The translations under genes and the position numbers were made by a program. DNA of 6,384 bases from Flavobacteriaceae bacterium (GTDB taxonomy: Bacteria; Bacteroidota; Bacteroidia; Flavobacteriales; Flavobacteriaceae), in NCBI GenBank assembly GCA_014763515.1, contig JACXVH010000125.1, forward strand, positions 1 through 6,384, read 5' to 3'. The notes beneath the pieces were generated by a model that did no database searches, had not been told where the DNA came from, and saw only the letters and a list, made by a program, of their open reading frames with translations. Position 1 is the first letter of the stretch. Each line of letters opens with the position of its first letter. Positions 1 to 5,709 of this stretch are shown piece by piece.

Positions 1-591
1 AAATGGTTTGAAACACCTTATAACGATTTAGAAGAAGTTAATATTTGTAAAAACTCAGGCTTTTTAGCAACAAATAATTGTCCTAGTGAACTAAAATGGG
101 TTCCAAAAACAGCTAAAAAATCAAAAAACTGTCCGTACCACAAATTAATTCATTTAGATCAAACCAAGCAATATCGTGTAAATAGTAGCTGTGAAGCAAT
201 TGAAAACATGGTTACAGATTCTTGGTTTGTGCTTCCGCCTGTAATGGAATGGTATTACAAGAAAAAAAATATCGATTATAAACAACTTCCACCGTTTAAA
301 GAAGACTGCGAAAATAATGATGTAAGGAAAAAAATGGATTTTATTTATCCTACAAGTTTTACCAAAATCATTTTAACTAAAAACTTTGAAGGGAATACAC
401 AACCCGTTATTATTAAAGTCGCACATTCTAATTCAGAGGAAGAACTATTTTGGTATTTAGATGATAAATATTTAGGAAGTACTAAAACTTTTCACGAAAT
501 GCCAATAATAGCTAATTCTGGTATTTATATAATTACAGTTATAGATGAAGAAGGTATAGAAATTAAACGAAAGATTGAGATAGAGAAATAA
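1..591 (+). CDS. pbpC: Penicillin-binding protein 1C, C-terminal part (5' end outside window)
   Basis: The frame is open from base 1 to the TAA at 589-591 and gives 196 residues, so this is the 3' end of a longer gene; class A PBP1C proteins are usually about 750-800 residues. The transglycosylase and transpeptidase domains must lie upstream of the window. Visible are a cysteine-containing linker (Cys at window residues 16, 27, 44, 64 and 103) with the family-like stretch WFVLPPVMEWYYK at residues 75-87, then a BiPBP_C-type beta domain at about 114-196, with LFWYLDDKYLG and a final IYIITVIDEEG block. PBP1C acts outside the inner membrane in peptidoglycan synthesis; the role of the C-terminal domain is poorly defined. 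The Met codon at 208 is internal, because the matching residues continue upstream of it in the same frame. The gene ends just before a hairpin terminator and faces rng tail to tail. Assignment rests on recognition of the C-terminal region only. Confidence 0.85.
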   Translation, partial: KWFETPYNDLEEVNICKNSGFLATNNCPSELKWVPKTAKKSKNCPYHKLIHLDQTKQYRVNSSCEAIENMVTDSWFVLPPVMEWYYKKKNIDYKQLPPFKEDCENNDVRKKMDFIYPTSFTKIILTKNFEGNTQPVIIKVAHSNSEEELFWYLDDKYLGSTKTFHEMPIIANSGIYIITVIDEEGIEIKRKIEIEK

Positions 592-592
592 A

Positions 593-626
593 AAAAACCG
601 CTAATCTAGCAAGAAAAGCGGTTTTT
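593..626. terminator. Bidirectional hairpin terminator between pbpC and rng
   Basis: AAAAACCGCT (593-602) pairs perfectly with AGCGGTTTTT (617-626) across a 14-nt loop. The right arm ends in five T for rightward transcription. The A run at 591-597 gives a T run for leftward transcription. It starts 2 nt after the pbpC stop and ends 3 nt before the rng stop, so it can serve both converging genes. Confidence 0.85.
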
Positions 627-628
627 AG

Positions 629-1546
629 TTATTTTACTTCATTTCCTTCTTTGTCAAAGAAATGGTATTCTAAATACGTGTAAGCGTCACGAGGTATAAT
701 TTTCACCCATTTTTTATGTTCGATGAACCACTTCATACGAACAGATGGAAAACCTTTTGTAAGGTATGCTGCCACAAAAGGATGTGCATTTAACACAACT
801 TTATTATGGTCTTTTAAAATTCTTTCAACGTTATCAGTTATTTTGTCTATAATTACAATTGGAGCTTCAATTTCCCCATTTTCATTATTTGGGTTTTCTT
901 CCCTTGTTTTTATAGCCACTTCTGGTCTAACGCGTTGTCTAGTAATTTGAATTAATCCAAATTTACTAGGAGGCAAGATTTTATGCTTAGCCTTATCGTC
1001 ACTCATCTCTTCTTTTAAGAAATCATATAGCTGCTTTCTATTGTCTGCATTTTGCATATCAATAAAATCGACAACAATAATCCCTCCCATATCACGTAAA
1101 CGCAATTGACGAGCTATTTCAGCTGCTGCAATCATATTTACTTCTAGAGCAGTTTCTTCCTGACTTTGTGCTTTGTTTGAACGGTTTCCGCTATTAACAT
1201 CAATAACATGCAATGCTTCCGTATGTTCAATAATTAAATAAGCACCTTTAGGCATAGAAACGGTTCTACCGAAAGAAGTTTTAATCTGTCTTTCTATGTG
1301 ATACTTCTCAAAAAGAGGTAATTCTTTACTTTGATAGTGCTTTACGATAGAAGCCTTATCCGGAGCTATTTCTTGCAAATAGTCCTTCGTTTGTAGATAC
1401 AATTCTTCATCATCTACATGAATACCCGTGAAGGTATCGTTAAAAACATCCCTTAGTATGGAAGAAGCTTTATTTAATTCTCCTAATACTTTTGAAGGAT
1501 GATGTGCAGTTTGTAACCTTTTACACATGGCCGACCAGCGGTCCAT
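629..1546 (-). CDS. rng: RNase G C-terminal fragment (catalytic DNase I-like domain)
   Basis: This is the 305-residue downstream piece of the broken rng gene. Homology begins before the ATG at 1546: the frame encodes VAELDKDLQNL from 1579, so that ATG is an internal methionine of the intact protein and not its natural start. It carries the catalytic core. VIDVNS (114-119) matches AIDINS of E. coli RNase E, with Asp116 equivalent to Asp303 and Asn118 to Asn305. GGIIVVDFIDM (154-164) provides Asp160, equivalent to Asp346. These residues bind the catalytic Mg2+. The CPxC zinc-link motif of E. coli RNase E (Cys404/Cys407) is absent; only one cysteine (Cys8) is present, which I believe is usual in flavobacterial members. 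The C-terminal small domain ends in WVKIIPRDAYTYLEYHFFD. Without internal initiation this part would probably not be translated. Confidence 0.7.
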   Translation of the reverse strand: MDRWSAMCKRLQTAHHPSKVLGELNKASSILRDVFNDTFTGIHVDDEELYLQTKDYLQEIAPDKASIVKHYQSKELPLFEKYHIERQIKTSFGRTVSMPKGAYLIIEHTEALHVIDVNSGNRSNKAQSQEETALEVNMIAAAEIARQLRLRDMGGIIVVDFIDMQNADNRKQLYDFLKEEMSDDKAKHKILPPSKFGLIQITRQRVRPEVAIKTREENPNNENGEIEAPIVIIDKITDNVERILKDHNKVVLNAHPFVAAYLTKGFPSVRMKWFIEHKKWVKIIPRDAYTYLEYHFFDKEGNEVK

Positions 1547-1565
1547 TAGATTTTGTAAATCTTTG

Positions 1566-2102
1566 TCAAGTTCGGCTACTTTTTTCTTCTTTAGAAGTAA
1601 TTTTTTGTGAAACCGACACTCTATCAGAAAACGGAACTAAAACCACATAACGTCCTGCTAATGAAATTTCAGAACTAATTCGTGGTCCTTTTGTAGAAAT
1701 AGGTTCTTTAACAATTTGTACTAAAACTGATTGATTTGCACTTAGTACATCGGCTATAGCACCATCTTTATCAATTTCAGCTTCAAAAGGAAAATTTTTG
1801 AGTGAATAATCTTTTAATTTACCTGCGCTTACAAGTTTAATGAATTTTAATAAAGAAGCTAAATTTGGACCTAAATCATGGTAATGTAAAAATGCATCTT
1901 TCTCATAACCAAGGTTCACAAAAGCAGCATTTAATCCTGGTACTGGTTTTCTAATTTTTGCAATAAAAATATCGCCCACCTGAAACTTTGCTCCTTTTTC
2001 TTCTTCTTTATGTAATTCAATTAGTTTTCCATCTTTTAATAAGGCAAAATCTACTGCATCAGAACCTGAACGAATAATTAATTCTTTGTTCATGCGGTAC
2101 AT
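1566..2102 (-). CDS. rng: RNase G N-terminal fragment (S1 domain and part of the 5' sensor)
   Basis: This is the 178-residue upstream piece of the broken rng gene. Residues about 42-147 form the S1-type RNA-binding domain, with GDIFIAKIRKPVPGLNAAFV (43-62), an inserted segment at about 79-119, and VLVQIVKEPISTKGPRIS (126-143). The motif AGRYVVLVP (149-157) matches AGSYLVLMP of E. coli RNase E, whose Gly124 and Val128 line the 5'-monophosphate pocket; the equivalents here are Gly150 and Val154. The genuine family sequence continues to about residue 173. The last five residues, KSSRT, are out-of-frame read-through of the deletion junction. The fragment has no catalytic residues, so at best it could bind RNA. 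Upstream at 2120-2176 lies a repeat that would be in its leader or promoter; no clear -7 element was found. Confidence 0.7.
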   Translation of the reverse strand: MYRMNKELIIRSGSDAVDFALLKDGKLIELHKEEEKGAKFQVGDIFIAKIRKPVPGLNAAFVNLGYEKDAFLHYHDLGPNLASLLKFIKLVSAGKLKDYSLKNFPFEAEIDKDGAIADVLSANQSVLVQIVKEPISTKGPRISSEISLAGRYVVLVPFSDRVSVSQKITSKEEKSSRT

Positions 2103-2119
2103 TTTTATCCCAACTATAA

Positions 2120-2176
2120 AGTTTGCAGTTTGTAGTTTACAGTTTCACAACTGATAACTCATAACTCTAAACTAAA
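2120..2176. repeat. Heptad inverted repeat upstream of rng (4 x AGTTTnn, 4 x AACTnnn)
   Basis: AGTTT occurs at 2120, 2127, 2134 and 2141, exactly 7 bp apart. After an 8-bp central step, AACT occurs at 2149, 2156, 2163 and 2170, again exactly 7 bp apart. The two halves are inverted relative to each other: AGTT at 2141-2144 can pair with AACT at 2149-2152 over a TCAC loop. Each outer pair of blocks also lines up, separated by 3-nt mismatched steps. No reading frame crosses it. It ends 18 bp upstream of the possible rng start at 2102. It resembles AACTG-type intergenic repeats I recall from flavobacterial genomes, in a decayed copy. Its function is unknown. Confidence 0.65.
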
Positions 2177-2221
2177 TTGAAAGGATGGATTAAACATTTT
2201 TTTACAGGTAATTTTACCCGA

Positions 2222-2240
2222 GAATCGAATAAATCGATTC
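2222..2240. repeat. Short dyad GAATCGA-N5-TCGATTC upstream of rng
   Basis: GAATCGA (2222-2228) and TCGATTC (2234-2240) are perfect inverted 7-bp arms around a 5-nt ATAAA spacer. It lies between the terminator of the small basic protein gene and the heptad repeat, about 120 bp upstream of the rng start. It could be a regulator site or a minor hairpin. A smaller dyad, GGTAA/TTACC, sits beside it at 2207-2218. Neither has other support. Confidence 0.4.
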
Positions 2241-2257
2241 GTTTCAAAGAACTTTTT

Positions 2258-2288
2258 AAAAAAAGAAAAGTAGTTTAAAACTACTTTT
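2258..2288 (-). terminator. Intrinsic terminator overlapping the stop of the small basic protein gene
   Basis: On the minus strand AAAAGTAGT (2288-2280) pairs with ACTACTTTT (2274-2266) across a 5-nt loop, then C and seven T follow (2265-2258). The upstream arm contains the last codon and TAG stop (2281-2283) of the 30-residue gene, so the end of the coding region is built into the terminator. It should separate the HU unit from rng. Confidence 0.8.
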
Positions 2289-2373
2289 TCTTTTTATGAC
2301 GGTTAGCTCTTGCTCTCTTCTTACGTTTGTGCGTTGCTACCTTATGTCTTTTTCTTTTTTTACCACTTGGCAT
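2281..2373 (-). CDS. 30-residue very basic protein, mS38/bS22-like (AURKAIP1/COX24 family)
   Basis: An ATG at 2371-2373 opens a 30-codon frame closed by TAG at 2281-2283. The product starts MPSGKKRKRHKVATHKRKK and ends NRHKKKK. About two thirds of its residues are Lys, Arg or His, and it has no acidic residue. The pattern KKRKRHKVATHKRKKR resembles the AURKAIP1/COX24 family, which includes mitochondrial small-subunit protein mS38 and mycobacterial bS22; near-identical short proteins are widespread in Bacteroidota. By that analogy it is probably a small-subunit ribosomal component binding rRNA, but this is an inference, since such basic peptides carry little family signal. It follows the HU gene by 30 nt in the same direction and has no obvious promoter, so it is probably co-transcribed with it. 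It is short enough that automatic gene callers can miss it. Confidence 0.8.
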   Translation of the reverse strand: MPSGKKRKRHKVATHKRKKRARANRHKKKK

Positions 2374-2403
2374 AACTAGTTGGTTTTAATTAATAAATAA
2401 ATT

Positions 2404-2697
2404 TTATACTGTAACTTCAGTTTTTGTTTTCACACCTTCAACAAATACTTTTGCTGGTTTAAAAGCTGGAATGTTGTGTGCAGGAATTTTAATCGTTGTA
2501 TTTTTTGATATGTTTCTTCCAGTTTTTTCAGCTCTAGTTTTAATAATAAAACTACCGAAACCTCTTAAGTAAACATTATCTCCTGTTTCTAATGAGTTTT
2601 TTACTTCTTCCATAAAAGACTCTACAGTTGCTTGAACATCAGATTTTTCAAGACCTAATTTCTCAGAAATTTTCGCTACGATATCAGCTTTCGTCAT
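2404..2697 (-). CDS. hup: HU-family nucleoid DNA-binding protein
   Basis: The product is 97 residues starting MTKADIVAKISEKLG, slightly longer than the roughly 90-residue E. coli HU because of a short tail (GVKTKTEVTV). HU proteins form dimers that bend DNA and organise the nucleoid. The N-terminal helical dimerisation part spans about 1-40. GFGSF is at 46-50, and the beta-arm signature GRNISKN...IPAHNIPAFKPAK at 60-83. Position 63, the arm-tip proline in E. coli HU that intercalates into DNA, is isoleucine here; I believe this is common in flavobacterial HUs. The frame extends upstream to an ATG at 2763, but the promoter at 2740-2771 lies in that stretch and the extra MFFLFVYLHSQ residues are unlike HU, so 2697 is the start. 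It heads a two-gene unit with the basic 30-residue protein and is divergent from mutY. Confidence 0.95.
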   Translation of the reverse strand: MTKADIVAKISEKLGLEKSDVQATVESFMEEVKNSLETGDNVYLRGFGSFIIKTRAEKTGRNISKNTTIKIPAHNIPAFKPAKVFVEGVKTKTEVTV

Positions 2698-2739
2698 TTT
2701 CTTTCGTATTAATTTTATGTGTTCATTTTTTTGAGAGTG

Positions 2740-2771
2740 CAAATATACGAATAAAAAAAACAATAACTCAA
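2740..2771 (-). promoter_or_regulatory. Promoter of the HU gene (Bacteroidota -33/-7 type)
   Basis: On the minus strand TTG (2771-2769), a 21-nt spacer and TATATTTG (2747-2740) match the Bacteroidota consensus TTG - about 17-23 nt - TAnnTTTG fully. Transcription would begin around 2732-2736, giving a leader of about 35-40 nt before the ATG at 2697. That excludes the longer frame start at 2763. Confidence 0.75.
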
Positions 2772-2805
2772 CCTTAATTGATTAAAATTTAACTATTAAA
2801 GTTTT

Positions 2806-2813
2806 TAATTTTG
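2806..2813 (+). promoter_or_regulatory. Probable -7 element of mutY
   Basis: TAATTTTG matches TAnnTTTG perfectly, 19 nt before the mutY ATG at 2833. The nearest upstream TTG (2778-2780) is 25 nt away, longer than usual, so the -33 part is weak. A perfect hairpin, TTGCTT-TTAT-AAGCAA (2811-2826), overlaps the element and the expected transcription start. Confidence 0.5.
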
Positions 2814-2832
2814 CTTTTATAAGCAATTTTAA

Positions 2833-3864
2833 ATGGAATTTTCTAAAGCATTAATTAGTTGGTATTTACAAAACAAACGAAATTTACCTTGGCGAAAAAC
2901 TAAAAATCCTTATCATATTTGGCTTTCAGAAATTATTTTACAACAAACTCGAGTAGCTCAAGGTTTACCTTACTATCTCAAATTCACAGAAGCATTCCCC
3001 ACTGTTGAAAGTCTTGCAAATGCTGACGAAGAAGAGGTTTTGAAACTTTGGCAAGGATTAGGTTACTATTCAAGAGCGAGAAATTTACACGAAACAGCTA
3101 AAAATATCACTCAAAACTTTAACGGCACTTTTCCAAAAAACTATTTAGAATTAAAAAAACTAAAAGGAGTTGGAGATTATACTGCAGCCGCAATAGCTTC
3201 CTTTTCATATGACGAAAACATAGCTGTTGTAGATGGAAATGTATACCGTGCCTTGGCACGATATTTTGGCCTTGATCTTGACATTTCACAACCTAAAACC
3301 AAAAAAACATTTCAAGAACTTGCAGATAATTTACTTCCAAAGGGACATGCTAGCGTATTTAATCAAGCCATAATGGAGTTTGGCGCTTTACAATGTGTTC
3401 CAAAAAACCCAGCTTGCGACACTTGCATTTTCAATAACAGTTGTTTCGCATTACAAAACAAGAAAGTAAATGAGTTACCTGTAAAACTCAAAAAAACTAA
3501 AGTGACGAATCGATATTTGAATTTTATTGTAGTAAAAGATGCAAACGGAAATTTCATCTTAGAAAAAAGATCTGAAAACGATATTTGGAAAAACTTACAT
3601 CAATTTCCTTTATTTGAGACTCAAAAAAAAGATTCACTAGAAAACATAATTAAATCTATTAAAGCAACATATAACGTAGAAAATATAAAACTTTTTAACG
3701 AAAAAGAAATAATTCACAAATTGTCGCATCAAAAATTACACATTCGCTTTTTTGAAGTAACATTAAAAACAAATTTAAAGAATAGTATTACATTAAATGA
3801 ACTTGTTTTAAAGCCGTTCCCAATTATAATTCATAATTTTATTGAGGCTAATTATTTGAATTGA
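2833..3864 (+). CDS. mutY: Adenine DNA glycosylase MutY
   Basis: The product is 343 residues, full length for MutY, the base-excision repair enzyme that removes adenine mispaired with 8-oxoguanine. Catalytic Glu33 lies in WLSEIILQQTRV (30-41). The helix-hairpin-helix motif LKKLKGVGDYTAAAIASF spans 107-124, and catalytic Asp134 lies in AVVDGNVYRAL (131-141). The iron-sulfur ligands are Cys188, Cys195, Cys198 and Cys204, spaced C-X6-C-X2-C-X5-C as in MutY. Residues from about 225 form the C-terminal NUDIX-like domain that recognises 8-oxoguanine, with HKLSHQKLHIRFF (295-307) typical of MutY. These features separate it from endonuclease III. The ATG at 2833 follows the A/T-rich leader CAATTTTAA with no Shine-Dalgarno. 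The ssb promoter overlaps the 3' end of the gene. It is intact and normal. Confidence 0.97.
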   Translation: MEFSKALISWYLQNKRNLPWRKTKNPYHIWLSEIILQQTRVAQGLPYYLKFTEAFPTVESLANADEEEVLKLWQGLGYYSRARNLHETAKNITQNFNGTFPKNYLELKKLKGVGDYTAAAIASFSYDENIAVVDGNVYRALARYFGLDLDISQPKTKKTFQELADNLLPKGHASVFNQAIMEFGALQCVPKNPACDTCIFNNSCFALQNKKVNELPVKLKKTKVTNRYLNFIVVKDANGNFILEKRSENDIWKNLHQFPLFETQKKDSLENIIKSIKATYNVENIKLFNEKEIIHKLSHQKLHIRFFEVTLKTNLKNSITLNELVLKPFPIIIHNFIEANYLN

Positions 3865-3883
3865 TTAAAAAATAGTATATTTG
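3856..3883 (+). promoter_or_regulatory. Promoter of ssb, overlapping the mutY stop
   Basis: TTG (3856-3858), a 17-nt spacer and TATATTTG (3876-3883) match the Bacteroidota consensus. The -33 part lies inside the last codons of mutY. Transcription should start near 3888-3892, some 15 nt ahead of the ssb ATG at 3905. The in-frame TTG at 3881 is the end of the -7 element and so cannot be the ssb start. Confidence 0.7.
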
Positions 3884-3904
3884 GTTTACAAATCGCTATA
3901 CGCC

Positions 3905-4357
3905 ATGAACGGAACAGTTAACAAAGTCATTTTAGTTGGTCATTTAGGAGACGAGGTTAAAATGCATTATTTTGATGGTGGAAACTGCATAGGTAGATTC
4001 CCATTAGCTACAAATGAAGTTTATATTAACAAATCTACTGGAGAGAAAATTAACTCTACAGAGTGGCACAATATTGTAGTGCGAAATAAAGCAGCTGAAA
4101 TTTGCGAAAAATATCTTTCAAAAGGAGATAAAATTTACATTGAAGGAAGAATTAAATCGCGTCAATGGCAAACAGATGATGGCACAACAAAATATACAAC
4201 CGAAATTCAAGTAACAGAATTTACTTTTCTAACAACAAAAAAGGAAACCGAAACAAGTGATAAACAAAATTTTAGATCACCTGAAATTAATGTTCCAAAA
4301 AACAGTACTTTTGAACAAGAAAATTTAGGTCACTCAAACGATGATTTACCTTTTTAA
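3905..4357 (+). CDS. ssb: Single-stranded DNA-binding protein SSB
   Basis: The product is 150 residues starting MNGTVNKVILVGHLG. It coats single-stranded DNA during replication, recombination and repair, normally as a tetramer. The OB-fold spans about 1-110. Trp54 in STEWHNIVV and Trp88 in KSRQWQT fall at the same positions as the DNA-stacking Trp54 and Trp88 of E. coli SSB. A flexible polar linker (about 111-143) leads to the acidic tip NDDLPF (145-150), the conserved docking site for partner proteins. The frame is open 24 nt further upstream to a TTG at 3881, but that codon is inside the -7 element and the added residues are not SSB-like. The gene lies 40 nt after mutY and 23 nt before the gldE TTG. 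Transcription probably continues into gldE and gldD, since no terminator intervenes. Confidence 0.96.
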   Translation: MNGTVNKVILVGHLGDEVKMHYFDGGNCIGRFPLATNEVYINKSTGEKINSTEWHNIVVRNKAAEICEKYLSKGDKIYIEGRIKSRQWQTDDGTTKYTTEIQVTEFTFLTTKKETETSDKQNFRSPEINVPKNSTFEQENLGHSNDDLPF

Positions 4358-4375
4358 TGTTTAATTAAATTTATT

Positions 4376-4383
4376 TAAATTTG
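4376..4383 (+). promoter_or_regulatory. Possible -7 element overlapping the gldE start codon
   Basis: TAAATTTG fits TAnnTTTG perfectly, but no TTG occurs 17-23 nt upstream, and its last three bases are the proposed gldE start codon. If active, it would force gldE translation from the ATG at 4426. It may be chance in this A/T-rich gap. Confidence 0.25.
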
Positions 4384-5676
4384 GACTCCGACCCATCCAG
4401 TTTAGTTACTTCTTTTGATTTTGAAATGCTAATAAGTATTTTTGCTGTATTAGTTTTGTTGTTGTGTTCTGCTTTTATTTCAGGTTCAGAAGTAGCTCTT
4501 TTTTCACTTTCTCAAAAAGATATAGACGATTTAAAAGAAACCGATTACAACAAGGGAAATTTAATCACTCATTTACTAGAACGACCTAAAAAATTATTAG
4601 CTACTATTTTAGTTGCAAATAATTTCATAAACATTGCAATTGTTATTATTTTCTCTTCTTTTAGCGAAAGAATATTTGGTGCGGTTGCTTCAGAATTGAT
4701 CCGATTTATACTAGAAGTTGTAGTGGTTACTTTCTTAATTTTATTATTTGGAGAAGTTTTGCCTAAAATTTATGCCAATAGAAATAACATTGCGTTTGCT
4801 AAATTAGTTGCCACACCAATCTCTATACTTGAAAAATTACTTTCTCCATTAACAATACCAATGCGCAATATAACGCTATATATTGAAAAAAAGTTTAGCG
4901 TTCAAAAAATTAGTTTTTCGGTAGACCAATTATCACAAGCTTTAGAATTAACCAACCAGCAAGATACTACTCAAGAAGAACAAAAAATTCTTGAAGGAAT
5001 CGTAACTTTTGGAAATACTGAAGTGAGACAAGTTATGAGTCCGAGAATTGATGTTTTTGCAATCGATTTGAGCGAAACTTTTAGTGAAATATTACCAAAA
5101 ATAATAGATAAAGGTTACTCTAGAATTCCTGTTTACAAAGAGACCATCGATCAAATCGAAGGTGTTCTGTTTATAAAAGATTTAATTCCTTATATCGACG
5201 AGCAAAAAGATTTTAATTGGCAACAATTAATTCGCGAACCATTTTTTATTCCTGAAAATAAAAAACTCGATAATTTATTAAAAGAGTTTCAAGGCATGAA
5301 AAATCACCTTGCAATAGTGGTTGATGAATACGGCGGCACATCAGGTTTAATTTCTTTAGAAGATATTTTAGAAGAAATTGTTGGCGATATAAGTGACGAA
5401 TTTGATGATGAGGATTTAGTGTATTCTCAAATAGACGAAAAAAACTTTGTATTTGAAGGAAAAATAAGTCTAAAGGATTTCTTTAGAATTGTTAATATCA
5501 ACGAAGATGAATTTGAAAATTCCAAAGGAGAAGCAGAAACACTCGCTGGTTTTATACTTGAAATTTCAGGAAATTTTCCTAAAAAAAACCAAAAAATTCA
5601 ATTCAAAAATTACACCTTTACTATAGAAAGTTTAGATAAAAGAAGACTAAAACAAATAAAAGTTACGTTAGAGTAA
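4381..5676 (+). CDS. gldE: Gliding motility-associated membrane protein GldE (CNNM/CorC-type)
   Basis: The product is 431 residues from a TTG start. GldE is needed for flavobacterial gliding and associated type IX secretion, but its molecular activity is unknown; its family includes CNNM/CorC divalent-cation proteins. Hydrophobic segments lie at about 17-36, 72-93 and 103-127, forming a DUF21/CNNM membrane domain that ends in GEVLPKIYA (124-132). Two CBS domains follow: VMSPRIDVFAID (218-229) with GYSRIPVYKET (245-255), then a second at about 284-342 containing DEYGGTSGLISLEDILEEIV (315-334). A CorC/HlyC-associated domain fills about 352-431. I prefer TTG 4381 because MDSDPSS resembles the M-D-x-[DE]-P start I recall from GldE homologues. 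The first in-frame ATG, at 4426, would give 416 residues and keep every domain. It lies 23 nt after ssb and 33 nt before gldD, implying one operon. Confidence 0.93.
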   Translation: MDSDPSSLVTSFDFEMLISIFAVLVLLLCSAFISGSEVALFSLSQKDIDDLKETDYNKGNLITHLLERPKKLLATILVANNFINIAIVIIFSSFSERIFGAVASELIRFILEVVVVTFLILLFGEVLPKIYANRNNIAFAKLVATPISILEKLLSPLTIPMRNITLYIEKKFSVQKISFSVDQLSQALELTNQQDTTQEEQKILEGIVTFGNTEVRQVMSPRIDVFAIDLSETFSEILPKIIDKGYSRIPVYKETIDQIEGVLFIKDLIPYIDEQKDFNWQQLIREPFFIPENKKLDNLLKEFQGMKNHLAIVVDEYGGTSGLISLEDILEEIVGDISDEFDDEDLVYSQIDEKNFVFEGKISLKDFFRIVNINEDEFENSKGEAETLAGFILEISGNFPKKNQKIQFKNYTFTIESLDKRRLKQIKVTLE

Positions 5677-5709
5677 ATTATAATTTAACAAATCAATCGA
5701 TAGCATCTG

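Larger units (their letters stand above)
629..2102 (-). pseudogene. rng: Ribonuclease E/G (RNase G), disrupted by an internal deletion with frameshift
   Basis: The two minus-strand fragments together make one RNase E/G-family endoribonuclease, which cleaves single-stranded A/U-rich RNA in mRNA decay and rRNA processing. The first frame reads through QKITSKEE and then ends at TGA (1566-1568). The second frame resumes with VAELDKDLQNLM at 1579 and continues to the stop at 629-631. Family members have about 26-27 residues between these points, including an IIRT/IVRT motif. Those residues are absent in every frame, and the frames on either side differ, which suggests a loss of about 80 bp (size judged from memory of the family). 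The junction lies in an A/G-rich stretch at 1580-1592. Outside it both parts look well conserved and free of stops, pointing to a recent event or an assembly fault. If the lesion is real, a normal full-length enzyme cannot be made. The start at 2102 follows an A-rich leader; 2093 (MNKELIIRS) is an equally plausible start. Confidence 0.85.

Noticed and set aside
208..591. A separate 127-residue gene starting at 208
   Set aside because: The same frame is open to base 1 and its upstream residues belong to the same PBP1C tail.
723..950. 75-codon plus-strand open frame
   Set aside because: It lies opposite the well-conserved catalytic part of rng and its translation resembles no known protein; it is a shadow frame.
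1580..1590. A AAA AAG heptamer at the rng junction as a programmed -1 frameshift site
   Set aside because: A -1 shift here meets TAG at once. Reaching the downstream frame needs a +1 shift (or loss of one A by slippage), and about 26 conserved residues would still be missing.
2111..2118. TATAGTTG (minus strand) as the rng -7 element
   Set aside because: It has one mismatch at a conserved base, no TTG at the right distance, and only 8 nt before the ATG at 2102.
2698..2763. Longer N-terminus for HU (MFFLFVYLHSQ...)
   Set aside because: The HU promoter lies within this stretch, and HU proteins begin at MTKADIV.
3363..3557. 64-codon minus-strand open frame
   Set aside because: It is antisense to the MutY iron-sulfur region, with no promoter or recognisable product.
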